The notes under the pieces were generated by a model. It was given only the letters and a program-made list of their open reading frames with translations, was not told where the DNA came from and ran no database searches. From NCBI RefSeq assembly GCF_000471905.2, contig NW_006499809.1, positions 389,798 to 453,797 of the forward strand: a DNA stretch of 64,000 bases, written 5' to 3'. The translations under genes and the position numbers were made by a program. This document shows, piece by piece, positions 1 through 11,200 of this stretch. Every line of letters starts with the position of its first letter. The first letter of the stretch is position 1. Source of the DNA: Amborella trichopoda. Its lineage: Eukaryota > Streptophyta > Magnoliopsida > Amborellales > Amborellaceae.

Positions 1-1330
1 AAATTTGCTCATCCACGGTCTATTTTGCAAGACTCTAAACTGCTCAGCCTCGGTCCATACTGCATGACCCTAAACGGCTCAGCCTCGTTCCATATTGCAT
101 GACCATAAACTGCTCAGCCTCGGTCCATACTGCATTACCCTAAACTGCACAACCTCGATCCATACTGCATGACTATAAACTACTCATCCTCGATCCATAC
201 TGCAAGACCTTAAACTGATCAGCCTTGGTTCATACTGCATGACCCTAAACTACTCAGCCTCGATCCACAATGCATGACCCTAAAGTGCTCAACCTCGGTC
301 CAAACTGCAAGACTTTAAATCGCTCAACTTGGGTCCATATTGCATTACCCTAAACTTCTCAGCCTCGGCCCATACTCCCTAACCCTAAATTGCTCTGCTT
401 CACACTGCATGACCTTAACTGCTCAGCTTCATCCATATTGCATGACCCTAAACTTCTCAACCTTGGTCAATACTTATGGAAATAAACTGCTCAGCCTCGT
501 TCCATATGGCATGACCCTAAACTGCTCTGCCTCAGTCCATACTGCATGTTTTAAACTGCTCAACCTTGATCCATAATGCATCACCCTAAAGATCTCAACC
601 TTTGTCCACACCGCATGACCTTAAACTGCTAAGCCTCGGTCCATACTGCATGACCCTAAACTGCTCTGCCTCTATCCATAATGCATGACCCTAAACTGTT
701 TAGCTTCGGTCCATATTGTATGACCTTAAACTGCTCAGCCTCGGTCCATACAGCATTACCCTCAACTGCTCAGCCTCAGTACATACAGCATTACCTTAAA
801 CTGCTCATCCTCGGTCTATATTGCATGATCCTAAACTGCTTAGCCTTGGTCCATACTGCATGACCCTAAACTCCTCAGCCTCAGTTCATAATGCATGACC
901 CTCAACTGCTCAGCCCCAGTCCATTCTGCCTGACCCTTCTCTGCCTCGGTCCATACTGCATAACCCTAAACTGCTCAGCCTCAGTCCATACTGCATGACC
1001 CTAAACTGCTTATCCTTGATCCATATTGCATGACCTTAAATTGCTCATTCTCGGTACATACTGCATGGCCCAAAATGTCTCAGCTGCGATCCAGACTGTA
1101 TGACCCTAAACTACTCAACCTCGATCCATATTGCATTACCCTAAACTGCTCAGCCTTGGTCCATACTGCATGAAACTGCTTAGACTCGGTCTATACAACA
1201 TGAACTTAAACTGCTCAGCCTCGATATATACAGCATGACCCTAAACTACTCAGCCTTGATCCATAATGCATTATATTAAACTGCTCATCCTCGGTCCATA
1301 CTACATGACCCTAATCCGCTCTGCCTCAGA
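1..1330 (+). repeat. 35-bp satellite array, left block (about 38 units)
   Basis: Head-to-tail units of 35 bp. Recognisable blocks in order are CTGCTCAGCC, TCGGTCC, ATACTGC and ATGACCCTAAA. Units differ by scattered substitutions and small indels, for example a shortened unit near 925-945 lacking the CTAAA block. Orientation matches the main array at 8251-52942. The array ends abruptly near 1330, where Tekay-type reverse transcriptase sequence begins with no transition. No gene is present; short open frames here simply follow the 35-bp period. Confidence 0.97.
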
Positions 1331-1900
1331 CCTGATTCAGATAGTTGAATCAGGTTATGGTAAAGAATAAGTACCCCTTGACCAGAATTGATGACTTATT
1401 TGATCAACTTCAAGGGGACTAAGAATTTTCTAAGATTGACCTCAAGTCAGGTTATCATCAGTTGCGGGTTAAGGAAGAGGATGTTCCTAAGATCGCTTTC
1501 CGGAACCAATATGATTACAAATTCTTGGTGGTGCCGTTTGGGTTAACCAACACACCAGTTGTCTTTATGGATTTGATGAACTGAGTTTTTAGAACCTTCC
1601 TGGATGACTTTGTAGTGGTTTTTATCGATGATATATGGTGTATTCAAAGAGTTTGAATGAACAGGAACAACACCTAAGGATAGTCCTCCAGGCCTTAAAG
1701 TCTGAAAGGTTGTATGCCAAGCTAAGTAAAAGTGAATTTTGGCTTCCAAGCATAGCTTTTCTTGGGCATGTTGTTTCCAAGGACAGAGTTTCCATTGACC
1801 CTTGTAAAATTGACGCCGTAATTAAGTGGGGAATATCAACAAATGTGTCTGAAATCTGTAGTTTTCTAGGTCTGACAGGTACTATAAACATTTTGTAGAG
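1331..1900 (+). pseudogene. Tekay/Del-like Ty3/gypsy reverse transcriptase fragment
   Basis: This was the palm and thumb of a retrotransposon reverse transcriptase, which copies element RNA into DNA inside virus-like particles. It opens at the conserved DYRQLNQ-equivalent position (1332 on). Visible motifs are KIDL with the first catalytic Asp (1432-1440), YHQLRV, PFGL, and FIDD with the catalytic Asp pair (1621-1632). Sequence 5' of this point (gag, protease, RT fingers) is missing and satellite abuts directly. The frame is broken by TAA at 1420-1422, TGA at 1582-1584, and a one-base loss right after FIDD, where the frame moves to the one starting at 1635. An open stretch then carries YSKS, LGHVVS and FLGLTG, as expected downstream of FIDD in plant chromoviruses. 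Certainly non-functional. The lineage call rests on overall similarity by eye. Confidence 0.93.
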
Positions 1901-2531
1901 GGTTTTTCAAAGATAGCACTTCCCCTGACTCGTCTAACCCAAAATGAAGTAAAGTTTGTATGGTCAGATGACTACGAGATAAGTTTTTAGGAACTTAAAA
2001 AGAGATTGACTACGGCCCCGATACTGACTTTGCTTGAGGGGAATGAAGATTTTGTAGTTTACACTAATGCCTCGCACAAAAGGCTTGGGTGTGTGTTAAT
2101 GCAGCAGGGCAAGGTCATAGCTTATGCCTCTAAGAGTTAAAGCCACATGAACAAATTTTCCCCACCCATGATTTGGAATTAGCAGCTGTGGTCTTCGCCC
2201 TAAAAATTTGTAGGCACTACCTCTATTGGGACCCAATTTAAGGTATAAGAGACTTAAGTACTTATTCTCTCAAAAAGAGTTGAACATGAGGCAAAGAAGA
2301 TGGATGGATCTGCTGAATGATTATGACCGTACCATTAATTACCACAAGAGTAAAACAAACATCGTAGCAGATGCCTTGAGTAGACCCTTGGTATCAATGA
2401 CTCATATGATGGTCCGAGAGATGAAATTATTAGAAGATGCAATAGAATGGCACCCAACTCTATCCTTGGGTAATGAGGTGGGGACAATTTCATGTATGAG
2501 GGTGGAGTCCCAACTCTTTCAGCAGATTTGA
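1901..2531 (+). pseudogene. Ty3/gypsy RNase H fragment
   Basis: RNase H of the same element, which degrades the RNA of the RNA:DNA hybrid during reverse transcription. The connection segment (about 1905-2030) leads into the catalytic core, where the usual YTDAS or YSDAS reads YTNAS. The key Asp codon is replaced by AAT at 2066-2068, so the domain lacks a catalytic residue. After IAYAS a shift is needed to recover the segment equivalent to QLKPHE...[13 protein letters not shown] (about 2139-2212). A second shift enters the open stretch 2226-2531, with LNMRQRRWMDLL and IVADALSR, the usual RNase H end and tether to integrase. An in-frame TAG also interrupts the connection near 1987. It lies directly between the RT and integrase remnants in the canonical chromovirus order. 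Confidence 0.92.
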
Positions 2532-3416
2532 GTGACACAAAACGAAGATCCTCAACTCATGAAAATTCGTGAGGAAATTAAATTTCAAGGAAGGAGGATT
2601 TTTCCATGGGCAGTGATGGAATGTTACGATTTAAAAATCAAGTATGTGTTCCTAGCGACGAGAATGTAAAAAGGGTCATTTTGGAAGAAGCACACTACTC
2701 CCGTTGCATGGTGCATCTAGGGAGTACAAAAATGTATCAGGATCTAAAGAGGGTCTTCTGATGGAACAATATGAGGAGAGAAGTAGCACGGTTTGTTTCT
2801 AAATGCTTGACCTATCAGCAAGTGAAGGCTGAACATCAGAGGCTTGCAACTCTGTACAACCCTTACTAGTACTAGAGTGGAAGTGGGAACACATCACCAT
2901 GGACTTTGTGTCTGGCCTACCTAGATCGGGCACTGGACACAATAGTAGTTGGGTCATTGTGGCCGACTAACAAAAGCCGCCCATTTTTTATCTATCCGCA
3001 CCACCTATACTCTGGAAAGATTGACCCAACTATACATCAAGGAAATAGTAAGACTGCATGGAGTACTTATTAATATTGCGTCCGACAGGGACCCTAGATT
3101 TACTTCAAGATTTATGAACAGTCTGCAGTCAGCTTTAGGGATCGAACTTACCTTCAGTACCGCTTTCCACCCTCAGACTGATGGACAGTTGGAAAGGACT
3201 ATTCAGACCCTAGAAGATATGTTGAGGGCCTGTATTGCAGATTTTAAAGGAAACTGGGATGATCATCTATCTCTGATAGAATTTTCTTATAACAACAGTT
3301 TCCAGGCCAGTATCCAGATGGCACCTTTTGAGGCACTGCATGGGAGGAAGTGCAAGTCACCCATATGTTGGGAGGAAGTTGGTGAAAGGAGACTGCTAGG
3401 GCCAGAAATTGTCTAG
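2532..3416 (+). pseudogene. Tekay-like integrase (zinc finger and DDE core), decayed
   Basis: Integrase inserts the element's cDNA into the host genome. An H2C2 zinc-binding region is recognisable at about 2690-2820: two His in HYSR and VHLGS, then a Cys in SKC. The last Cys is replaced by Tyr (codon 2813-2815, LTYQQ for the usual LTCQQ). The catalytic core has the first Asp in DFVSGLP (2902-2904), the second in SDRDPRF (3084-3086), and Glu in GQLERTIQ (3192-3194). Asp and Glu are separated by 35 residues, the classical DD(35)E spacing. A 155-codon open stretch (2949-3416) covers most of the core. The first Asp lies in another frame and several stops precede it. Non-functional. Confidence 0.95.
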
Positions 3417-3945
3417 ATAACATCAAAGAAGATTGCTTTAATTCGAGAAAGGGTTAAGATAGCTCTTAGTCGGCAGAAGAGTTTAATTCGATAATCAGAG
3501 AAGAGATCTCAAATTTGAAGTAGGTGATAGGGTCTTTTTTAAGGTATCACCAACTAAGGACATTATGAGATTTGACAAGAAAGGGAAACTGAGTCCACGA
3601 TTTATTGGACCCTTTGAGATTTTAGAAAGAATTAGAGTCATGGCATATCGACTGGCCCTACCACCCGAGTTGGTCAATATTCATGATGTTTTTCATATGT
3701 CACTATTGAGAAAGTATTAGCCTGACCCATCTCATGTTTTGAAGTATGAACCAATCCCAATTAGGGAAGATTTAACTTATGTTGAACAACCAATTGAGGT
3801 ATTGGAGAGGAGGGTTTAGGTATTGCACAATAAAGAGCTTCCCCTGATCTGGGTTCTATGACAGTATCATTCACAAGAAGAATCGACATGGGAACGAGAG
3901 GATAAAATCTGAGATAGGTACCCCCATCTATTTAATTGACTAAGT
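3417..3945 (+). pseudogene. Integrase C-terminal and chromodomain-like tail (Tekay type)
   Basis: This continues the integrase remnant with several stops. [15 protein letters not shown] (about 3520-3552) followed by [13 protein letters not shown] is the usual GPY/F-type integrase C-terminus. [15 protein letters not shown] follows. The tail has VLHNKELPLIWVL, a stop, then HSQEESTWERED and YPHLFN (about 3820-3938), matching the degenerate chromodomain ending of Tekay/Del chromoviruses. In that family the chromodomain helps steer integration toward heterochromatin. A terminal stop follows FN at about 3939-3941, and the polypurine tract and LTR come within 50 bases, as in intact elements. Lineage assignment is by family knowledge and not by a phylogeny. 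Confidence 0.88.
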
Positions 3946-3970
3946 TACGATGTTGAGGACAAAATACTTT

Positions 3971-3985
3971 TTTAGGGGGGGATGA
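3971..3985 (+). promoter_or_regulatory. Polypurine tract of the Tekay element
   Basis: A T-rich stretch followed by AGGGGGGGATGA sits directly before the TGTAAGGACC that starts the LTR. This is the normal position and composition of the primer site for plus-strand DNA synthesis in Ty3/gypsy elements. Confidence 0.8.
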
Positions 3986-5519
3986 TGTAAGGACCACGAT
4001 TTTTTGGCCAAAGAAACACATATGACGGTAGGAGTTTGATAGAAATGAAGCACATGCAACAGTAAAGGGGGAAAGCTTACCGCCGTGCATGTCAAGGGAG
4101 TATCGCCGTCCATGAAAGGTAACATTGCGTGTGAAGAGAGAGAAGAGTAACGTCGTGCGTGAAGGGTCAGCGGCGTTTGGGGCATCACCTTCTATGAAGA
4201 AAGGAATAACGCCGTGGTCGTAATGTCGTACGAGAATGGGGGAGAAAGAAGCAGCGCCATGAGTGTATACGAAGAAGAAGAAGAAGAAATTTTCACAAGC
4301 GGCAGTAAGATGGAGCAAATGGACTAGCGTCGTGCGTGTAGCACAGTGTGTGTCACTGCCACCTGCCAGATGTATGCTGCCACACATGCCACTTATCCTT
4401 GTGCATGTGTGGTGATTGTCACTTGTCCAACTTTGGACTGCCACCCAGTCAACATGGTAGTTAAGCCCTCTTCCCCCTCACGCTATTCATTTTTCACTTT
4501 CCCTCTCTCTCTAAGAGCTAACAGTTAGAGTCATTGGAAGCTCACTGCTATCTCAATGTTGGAGCCTTGTAAGAAGCTTGAGGAGGATTGTAGCGGGGGA
4601 ATTGAAGGCATCATTGTTTATTGAGTAAGTGGATCTTCCACCCCTGCATCAAGTTTATAGAAGCATGAAATTGAATGCTTACAAGCATGGAATATGTGAT
4701 AACGAACAAATGTGTATAGCGATTTTATGTACCAGTCTACTGAACTGATTCCTCTGTTGTATGGTTAGTTTTGATGTTCAGAATGGGTCTATTGCTCACA
4801 AAAATATATGGAAACATGCCTATGTATGTTTAAATCAAATCGAGCTGATTTTAGTTAATATCTATTGTGGATTGAAAGTTATTAGGTGTTTCATGAAGCA
4901 TGCCCTGTGACACTGTGAATTTCAAAGAACTTACAAGTTCTTTTATTAAGCATTTGAATAATCAAATGAGGTCCAAATGATCTCAAATCACTGCCATTTG
5001 AAAGATATATGTGTCTAGTAAAATGTTTATGTTTGAATCTTACTCAACTTCTTTATACATGAATAATTATGCTATAAAATGCGTACCTAGGTCACTGTTG
5101 ATAGATTTAGTAAAATTTCGGAACTGATGTCTTTGTTGCCACAAATTTTGACTGACCAAATGGATTCCATTTCCTTCTAAACCATTTCCATTTGAAATAT
5201 CTATGAGTATTCTTAAAATCACTTATTGAACACATTTTGAAATTCCTCTTAGATTGAAAGCTATGCAATTATTTGTGAAGGTATGTCACTGTGGACAGAT
5301 TTTAATAAAACGTAGAACCATTACTTTAGTTGGCACAGACTTTTGAATCACCAATTGGAGTCAAAATTCTTTCAAACTACCCTTGTTAGAAGGATACATA
5401 TTTATATTCGATCTTTGTTTTTGGATTTGTCTCCAAATTCTAAATGGAGCAAAAGTTATGATCCTATTTATAATTGGATATTACTGCCTAAAATTACAGG
5501 AAATGTGAACTATAATACT

Positions 5520-5672
5520 TAAAATGTGATACTGATACTGTTGCTTGGTCATATTGATACTGTCATTCTGTGATACTGATACTGATACTGTCACTTTGTG
5601 ATACTGATATTGTTATTTTGTGATACTAATAATGCCACTCTGTGATATTGATACTGTCATTTTGTGATAAGT
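5520..5672 (+). repeat. GATACT-based simple tandem repeat in the LTR
   Basis: Repeated GTGATACTGATACTGTCA-like modules, each closing with a short T/C-rich spacer such as TTTGTGATA or TCTGTGATA. Roughly five modules of about 25-35 bp are interspersed with pure GATACT hexamer steps. It lies inside the LTR, so it is an internal expansion of the element. Confidence 0.8.
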
Positions 5673-5689
5673 CGAACTGATACCGACCA

Positions 5690-6000
5690 CTACACAATGG
5701 GTCACCCATTGGTAGTTGATTGTGTTATACTGGGACTATGAATCTAATACTGACTCTGACCACTACACAATAGGCCACCCAATGATAGTGGGCAATGTGT
5801 TGCTGCTTTATACTTTGAGATACTGTGCCACTGACCAACACGCAATGGGATATCCATTGGTGGTTGCATACAGTTATGCCGGCTATTGATTGATTGTACC
5901 TCGACCCCAATGATAGGAATGAGGTCGAGAAGTGAAACTCAATAATAGGGTGGGTCGCTCTCCCAAATGATATGGGCACTATGCATTGGATCACCCAATG
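5690..6000 (+). repeat. Four dispersed palindromic cores in the LTR
   Basis: Four related cores lie about 75-140 bp apart: 5695-5711 (CAATGGGT, C, ACCCATTG, a perfect 8-bp-arm palindrome), about 5768, about 5842 (CAATGG, GATAT, CCATTG) and about 5984 (CATTGG, ATCAC, CCAATG). Each is followed by GGTAGT-, GATAGT- or TTAGTG-like sequence. The opposite-strand copy has a comparable core near 55827, so the feature is ancestral to the LTR family. Confidence 0.7.
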
Positions 6001-6905
6001 TTAGTGTAACGCTCTCTCACCAGAAAGGCATAAGGAGAGGGTCGTGTCTTGCAAGGTCATTGCTTATCGAATAACCAAAGCACGCTGGGAACGTGTGTGT
6101 GTTTGAGGGCATTACAAAGTGGGACACCCACTTGTCATTGCCCTCCCTCCTGAATGAGGGTAGAGGTTCCATGCTACAGGATTGGCTTGACCTAATCTGT
6201 GGAAGTTCTATTTTAGGAGTAGGCTTCTCTAGCTCTCACTAAGTAAAATTGTGAACTGTTAATCTTACTGTCTGCTTAAAATGAAATGATTTATGATTTA
6301 TGCACTGCATGTTCATGATTATTCAAATGTGTTTATCCTTATACTGTGAGAGTATAATAAAGGAAACTTCCTTGATATCTCTGTAAATTAATGAGCACTG
6401 TTAACTGCTTTCACCGTTTATAAAGTTGAAATGCAAGCGTATAGATTTATTTACTGGGCTGTTAGCATATCCCAGTCTTTTTATTTCCACGATTGTAGAG
6501 TGATAAGTCTTGATATGAAGGACGGATAGTGGGATTACGTGCCGAACGTGTGAAGCTTGGAGTTTGGAGAAAGGATCCTGCAAAAGTTTTTCATAGTAGG
6601 TGTTTAGTGGTTGTGTCGCTGAGATGTTTTTGTAGCTCTGTTTTTGTGGGCCAATAGTGCCTTGAACTGATTATAAAACATTTTGATGAATGAATGAATG
6701 TATAAATAAATATGCCTTTGCTTTGGGTAAATGTATGTCCCATGAATGAATTTTAGTTTTATTTTCGTGGTTTGCTTTGATTCCGGACTTCTAACATGCA
6801 TTCAGCCACTCCTACCTGAGTGACATTCGCGACCTCCGGGCGCGATCTTGTACTCTGTCGCCCTCCGGTTAGGTACGGTAGGGGTCAAGGGGCAGGGTTG
6901 TGACA

Positions 6906-7295
6906 GAGTGTCCAACCATTATTCATTAGACACAAGAGTAATCTTTGTCCTCCCAAGATGGAGTTGGAAGGGGAAGATCAAGAATCAGAGAGGGAAGAAG
7001 AAGTGTTCACCCTTGGGGCCAACTAGATAGTCAAAGCTAAGCCTTGGTATCATGATGTATTAATTTTAATCAAAGATGGAACGTATCCCGAAGGTGCCTT
7101 AAAGAGAGACATGGATGCCTTAAGAAGATTCTCAATCAACTTCTTGATCAAAGACGACATCCTCTACATAAGTCCTTTGAAGGAATCCTCCTAAGGTGTA
7201 TTGACCAACCAGAGGTTGACACGGTGCTCAAAAAACTACACAACGAAGGAGGACTAGCGTAGAAAGTCAGAAGACAACGATACTACTGGACTACT
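6906..7295 (+). pseudogene. Tat/Ogre-lineage pol: RNase H-integrase linker and integrase N-terminus
   Basis: The fragment starts immediately after the Tekay LTR end, so the upstream pol of this Tat element is missing or displaced. A short acidic stretch (about 6958-7020) ends in a stop. KPWYHDVL, then YPEGAL, then a DILY motif follow (about 7030-7180), matching the segment between RNase H and integrase in Tat/Ogre polyproteins. Downstream, LHNEGG leads to YYWTTM. This is the His-containing half of the integrase zinc finger, with the usual second His region apparently deleted. Stops at about 7193 and 7258 break the frame. The lineage call is from family knowledge of the KPW..D and YPEGA signature. 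Confidence 0.85.
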
Positions 7296-8250
7296 ATGGC
7301 TGAAGACTGCTGGAAACACGTGAAGAGATGTTCTAAATGTCAAGTTTATGGGGATCTCATACATGCTTATTCCATGCCACTCAATTCAACACCTCCAGTC
7401 TGGCCATTTTCCATGTTGGCCCTGGACATAATCAGAATGATAACACCAAGAGCTTCTAATGGACACATGTTTATCATCACTGCTACTGAATATTTCACAA
7501 AGTGGGTTGAGGCTGCTTCATTCACTAAAATAGAAGGACAACATGTGACCAGATTCATTACAAACAACGTCATCCATAGATTTGGAGTCCCCGAAATGAT
7601 CATCACTGATAATGAGACAAACTTCAAAAATGAAAAAGTAGCAAAGATGTGTAAAAGATTTGGAATTGAGCATAAGTTTTCTTCACCCTGTTACCCCCAA
7701 GGCAATGGTCAAGCAGAAGCGCCCAACAAAGCCCTCCTGAAGATCATCCATCGAACCATAGAAAGTGGCAAGGATTGGCATGAGAAATTACAAGCTGCAC
7801 TTTGGGCTTATAGAACCACTGAGAAAACAACCTCAGGGATGACTCCCTACTCACTAATCTATGGCATAGAGGTAGTACTTCCAATCGAAGTGGAAATACC
7901 CTCTCTTAGGGTACTCCCTCATAAAGAATCAGACTACAAGCAACATGCTGAAGCTCGACTAGCCACTCTCGCAACTCTAGATAAGAGACGACTACGAGCA
8001 GCTGAGAAAATTATATTTTATCATCATAGAATTGAGCGAGCATATCGAAATAGGTGATACTCTGAGAATTAAGAGTTGGGGACTAGTTCTAAAGAAAATC
8101 TTCCATTCGATAGTGAATCCTCACCCATTAGGAAAGTTCAAGCCTAATTAGGAAGGACCATGTGTCATAACCCAAACCCATTCAAGCAATTCCTACAAAA
8201 TCAGGAACCTTGAAGGACAAGAACTGAATGATCCTATAAACGCTTACCGC
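7296..8250 (+). pseudogene. Tat/Ogre-lineage integrase, core nearly intact
   Basis: An open stretch of 253 codons (7296-8057) carries the Cys pair of the zinc finger (CSKC, residues 12-15). The catalytic triad is Asp44 in LALDII, Asp105 in ITDNETNF and Glu141 in GQAEAPNK. Asp105 and Glu141 are separated by 35 residues, the normal DD(35)E arrangement. YGIEVVLPIEVEIPS, a hallmark of this lineage, follows. After the stop at 8055-8057 the C-terminal module remains readable: GDTLRIK, KFKPN, stop, EGPCVI, YKIRNLEG and DPINAYRL (to 8250). YRL corresponds to the last few residues expected before the natural stop, and the 35-bp satellite begins right there. It is the most complete coding remnant in the window but still non-functional because of stops and the missing N-terminus. 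Confidence 0.95.
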
Positions 8251-11200
8251 TTGACCTTAAACTGCTCAACTTCGATACATAATGCCTCACCCTAAATTGT
8301 TCTGCCTCGGTCCATACTGCATGACCTTAAACTGCTCAGCCTCGGTCCATACTGCATGACTCGAAACTGCTTAGCCTTGATCCATAATACATGACCCTAA
8401 ACGTTTCAGCCTCGGTCCATATTGCATGATCATAAATTGCTCAGCCTCGGTCCATATGCATTACCCTAAACTGCTCAAACTCGGTCGATACTGCATGACC
8501 CTAAATTGCTTATCCTCAGTCCATACTACATGACCTTAAACTGCTCAGCTTCGATCCATAATGCATGACCCTAAACTTCTCTGTCTCGATCCATACTACT
8601 TCACCCTAAACTCCTCAGCCTCGATCCCTACTGCATGACCTTAAGCAGCTCTACCTCGGTCCATACTGCATGACACTCAACTGCTCAGTCTCCGTCCATA
8701 CTGCACGACCCTAAACTGTTCAGCTCAGCCTCGGTCCAAACTGCATGACCCTAAACTACTCAGCCTCAATTCAAAATGCATGACTTTATACTGCTCTGCG
8801 CCTGTCCATTCTTCCTTACCCAAATCTGCCACGGTCCATACTGCATAACCCTAATCTCTTCAGCCTCGGTCCATATTGCATGATCCTAAACAGCTAAGTC
8901 ATGGTCCATTCTGCATGACCCCTAACCGCTCTGCCTCTGTCCATACCACTTGACCCTAAACTGCTCAACCTCAATCCATAATGCATGATCCTAAACTACT
9001 CTGCCTCGGTCTATACTGCATGACCGTAAATTTCTCAGCCTCGGTCCATACGACATGACTCTAAACGGCTCAGCTTGGGTTCATACTGCATGACCCTAAA
9101 CTGCTCATCCTCGGTCCATAATGCATGACCCTAAATTGCTCAGCCTCGGTCCATACTGCATGACCCAAATTGCTCAACCTCGGTCCATACTGCATGACCA
9201 AAAAATGGTCAGCCTCGTGCCATCTTGCATGACTTTAAACTGCTCAGCTTCGCTCCATACTGTGTGACCCTAAACTGCTCAGCCATAGTCCATACTGCCT
9301 GACCCCAAACTACTCAGACTCAGTCTAGACTTAATGACAACTGCTACTCCTCGATCCATGCTGCATTACCTGATACTGCTTAGCCTCGGTCAAGACTGCA
9401 TGACCCTAAACGGCTCAGCCTCGGTCCATACTGGATGACCCTAAACTCTTCAGCCTTGGCCCATACTACATGACTCTAATCTGCTCCGCCTCAGTTCCTA
9501 CTGTAAGACCCTAAACAGCTTAGCCTCGGTCCATACTACATGACCCTAAACTGCCTAGCCTCAGTCCATACTTAATGTCCCTAAGCTGCATTGCCCCTTT
9601 CGATAAACCAGTACCCAAAACGGCTTAGCCTCAATCCATACTGCATGACCCTAAACTGCTCAGCCTCGCTCCATACTACATGACCCTAAACTGCTCAGTC
9701 TCGATTAAAATTTCATGGCACTAAACTGTTTTGCCTCGTTCCTTACTGCATGACCCTATACTGCTCAGCCTCGGTCCATACTGCATGCCCCTAAACTGCT
9801 CAGCCTCGATCCATACTACATGATTGTAAACTTCTCAACCACGATCCAAAATTCATGGCCTAAAAATGCTCTGCCTCGGTCCATACTGCATGACCCTATA
9901 CAGCTCAACCTCGGTCCGTATTGCATGACCCTACACTGCTTAGCCTCGGTCTATACGGCATGCCCCTAAACTCCTCATCCGCGATCCATACCGCCTGACC
10001 CTAAACTTCTAAGCCTCGTTCTGTATTGCATGAACCTAAACTGCTCAGCCTCCTTCCATATTGCTTGACCTTAAACTGCTCTGCCACGGTCCATACTGCA
10101 TGACTCTAATTTTCTCAGCCTCGGTCTATACTGCTTGACCCTAGACATCTCAGCCTCAGTCAATACAGCATGAACTTAAACTGCTCAAGTTCGGTCCATA
10201 CAACGTGAGCTTAAACTACACTTCCTCGGTCCATACTGCATGATCCTAAATTGCTCAGCCTCGGTCTATACTGCATGACCATAAATTGTTCAACCTCGGC
10301 CCATACTGCATGACCACGAACTGGTCATCCTCGGTCCACCTTGCATGATGCTAAACTGCTCAGCCTCAATGCATACTGTATGACCCTAAACTGCTTAGTC
10401 TCGGTCGATACTGCATGACCCTAAATGGTTCCGCCTCGATCCATAATTTATGGCCCTAAACTGATCTGCCTCGGTTCATATTTCATGACCCTATACTGCT
10501 CAACCTCGGTCCGTACTACGTTCCCCTAAACTGCTCAGCCTCTATCCATATTGCATGGCCGTAAAATTCTCAGCCTCATTCTATAGTTCATGACCCTAAA
10601 TTGCTCAGCCTCGGTCCATATTGCTTGACCTTAAACTGCTCAGCCTCGGTCCATACTACGTGAACCTAAACTGCTCAGCCTCGGTCCATTCTGCACGAAT
10701 CTAAACTCCTCAGCCTCAGTCTCTACCGCATGACCCAAAACTGCTTTGCCCCGGCCCATACTGCATGACCCTAAACTTCTCAGCTTTGCTCCATAATGCC
10801 CGACCCTAAACTGCTCAACTCAGCCTCGTTCCTTACTGCATGACCCTAAACTGCTCAACCTCGGTCCATAATGCATAACCCTAAACTGGTCGGCCACAGT
10901 CCATACTACTTGATGCGGCTAAGCCACGGTACATACTGCATATCTCTAAACGGCTAAGCCTCGGTCCGTATTGCAAGATTCTAACCTGCTCAGCCATGAA
11001 CTATACTGCATGACCCTCAACGTTTTAGATACAGTCCATACTACAAGGTCGAAAACTGCTCAGCCTCGATCCATATTGCATGACCATAAACTGCTTAGCC
11101 TCAGCCCATATAGCATGACCCTAAATTGCTTAGCCTCGGTCCATACTACATGACCCTAAATCGTTCAGCCTCGATCCATACTGCATGACCCTAAACTGCT

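Larger units (their letters stand above)
3986..6905 (+). repeat. 3' LTR of the Tekay-like element (about 2.9 kb)
   Basis: It begins TGTAAGGACC next to the polypurine tract and ends GGGTTGTGACA, so it has TGT...ACA ends. A second copy of the same family lies on the other strand at 54992-58246. Both share the first tens of bases (TGTAAGGACC, then a diverged T-rich stretch and an ACGGTAGKAG-like motif). They also share about 140 bases at the 3' end, including a GGTTTGCTTTGATTCCG block, a CGCCCTCCGGTT block and GGGGTCA before the terminus. The 5' LTR that should partner it is absent because the element is truncated at 1331. The LTR sits inside Tat pol sequence that resumes at 6906. Short open frames in it (for example 3932-4444 minus) resemble nothing I recognise and are not annotated. 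Confidence 0.88.

Noticed and set aside
3932-4444. 170-codon minus-strand frame in the Tekay LTR
   Set aside because: It overlaps the polypurine tract and LTR start and shows no recognisable domain.
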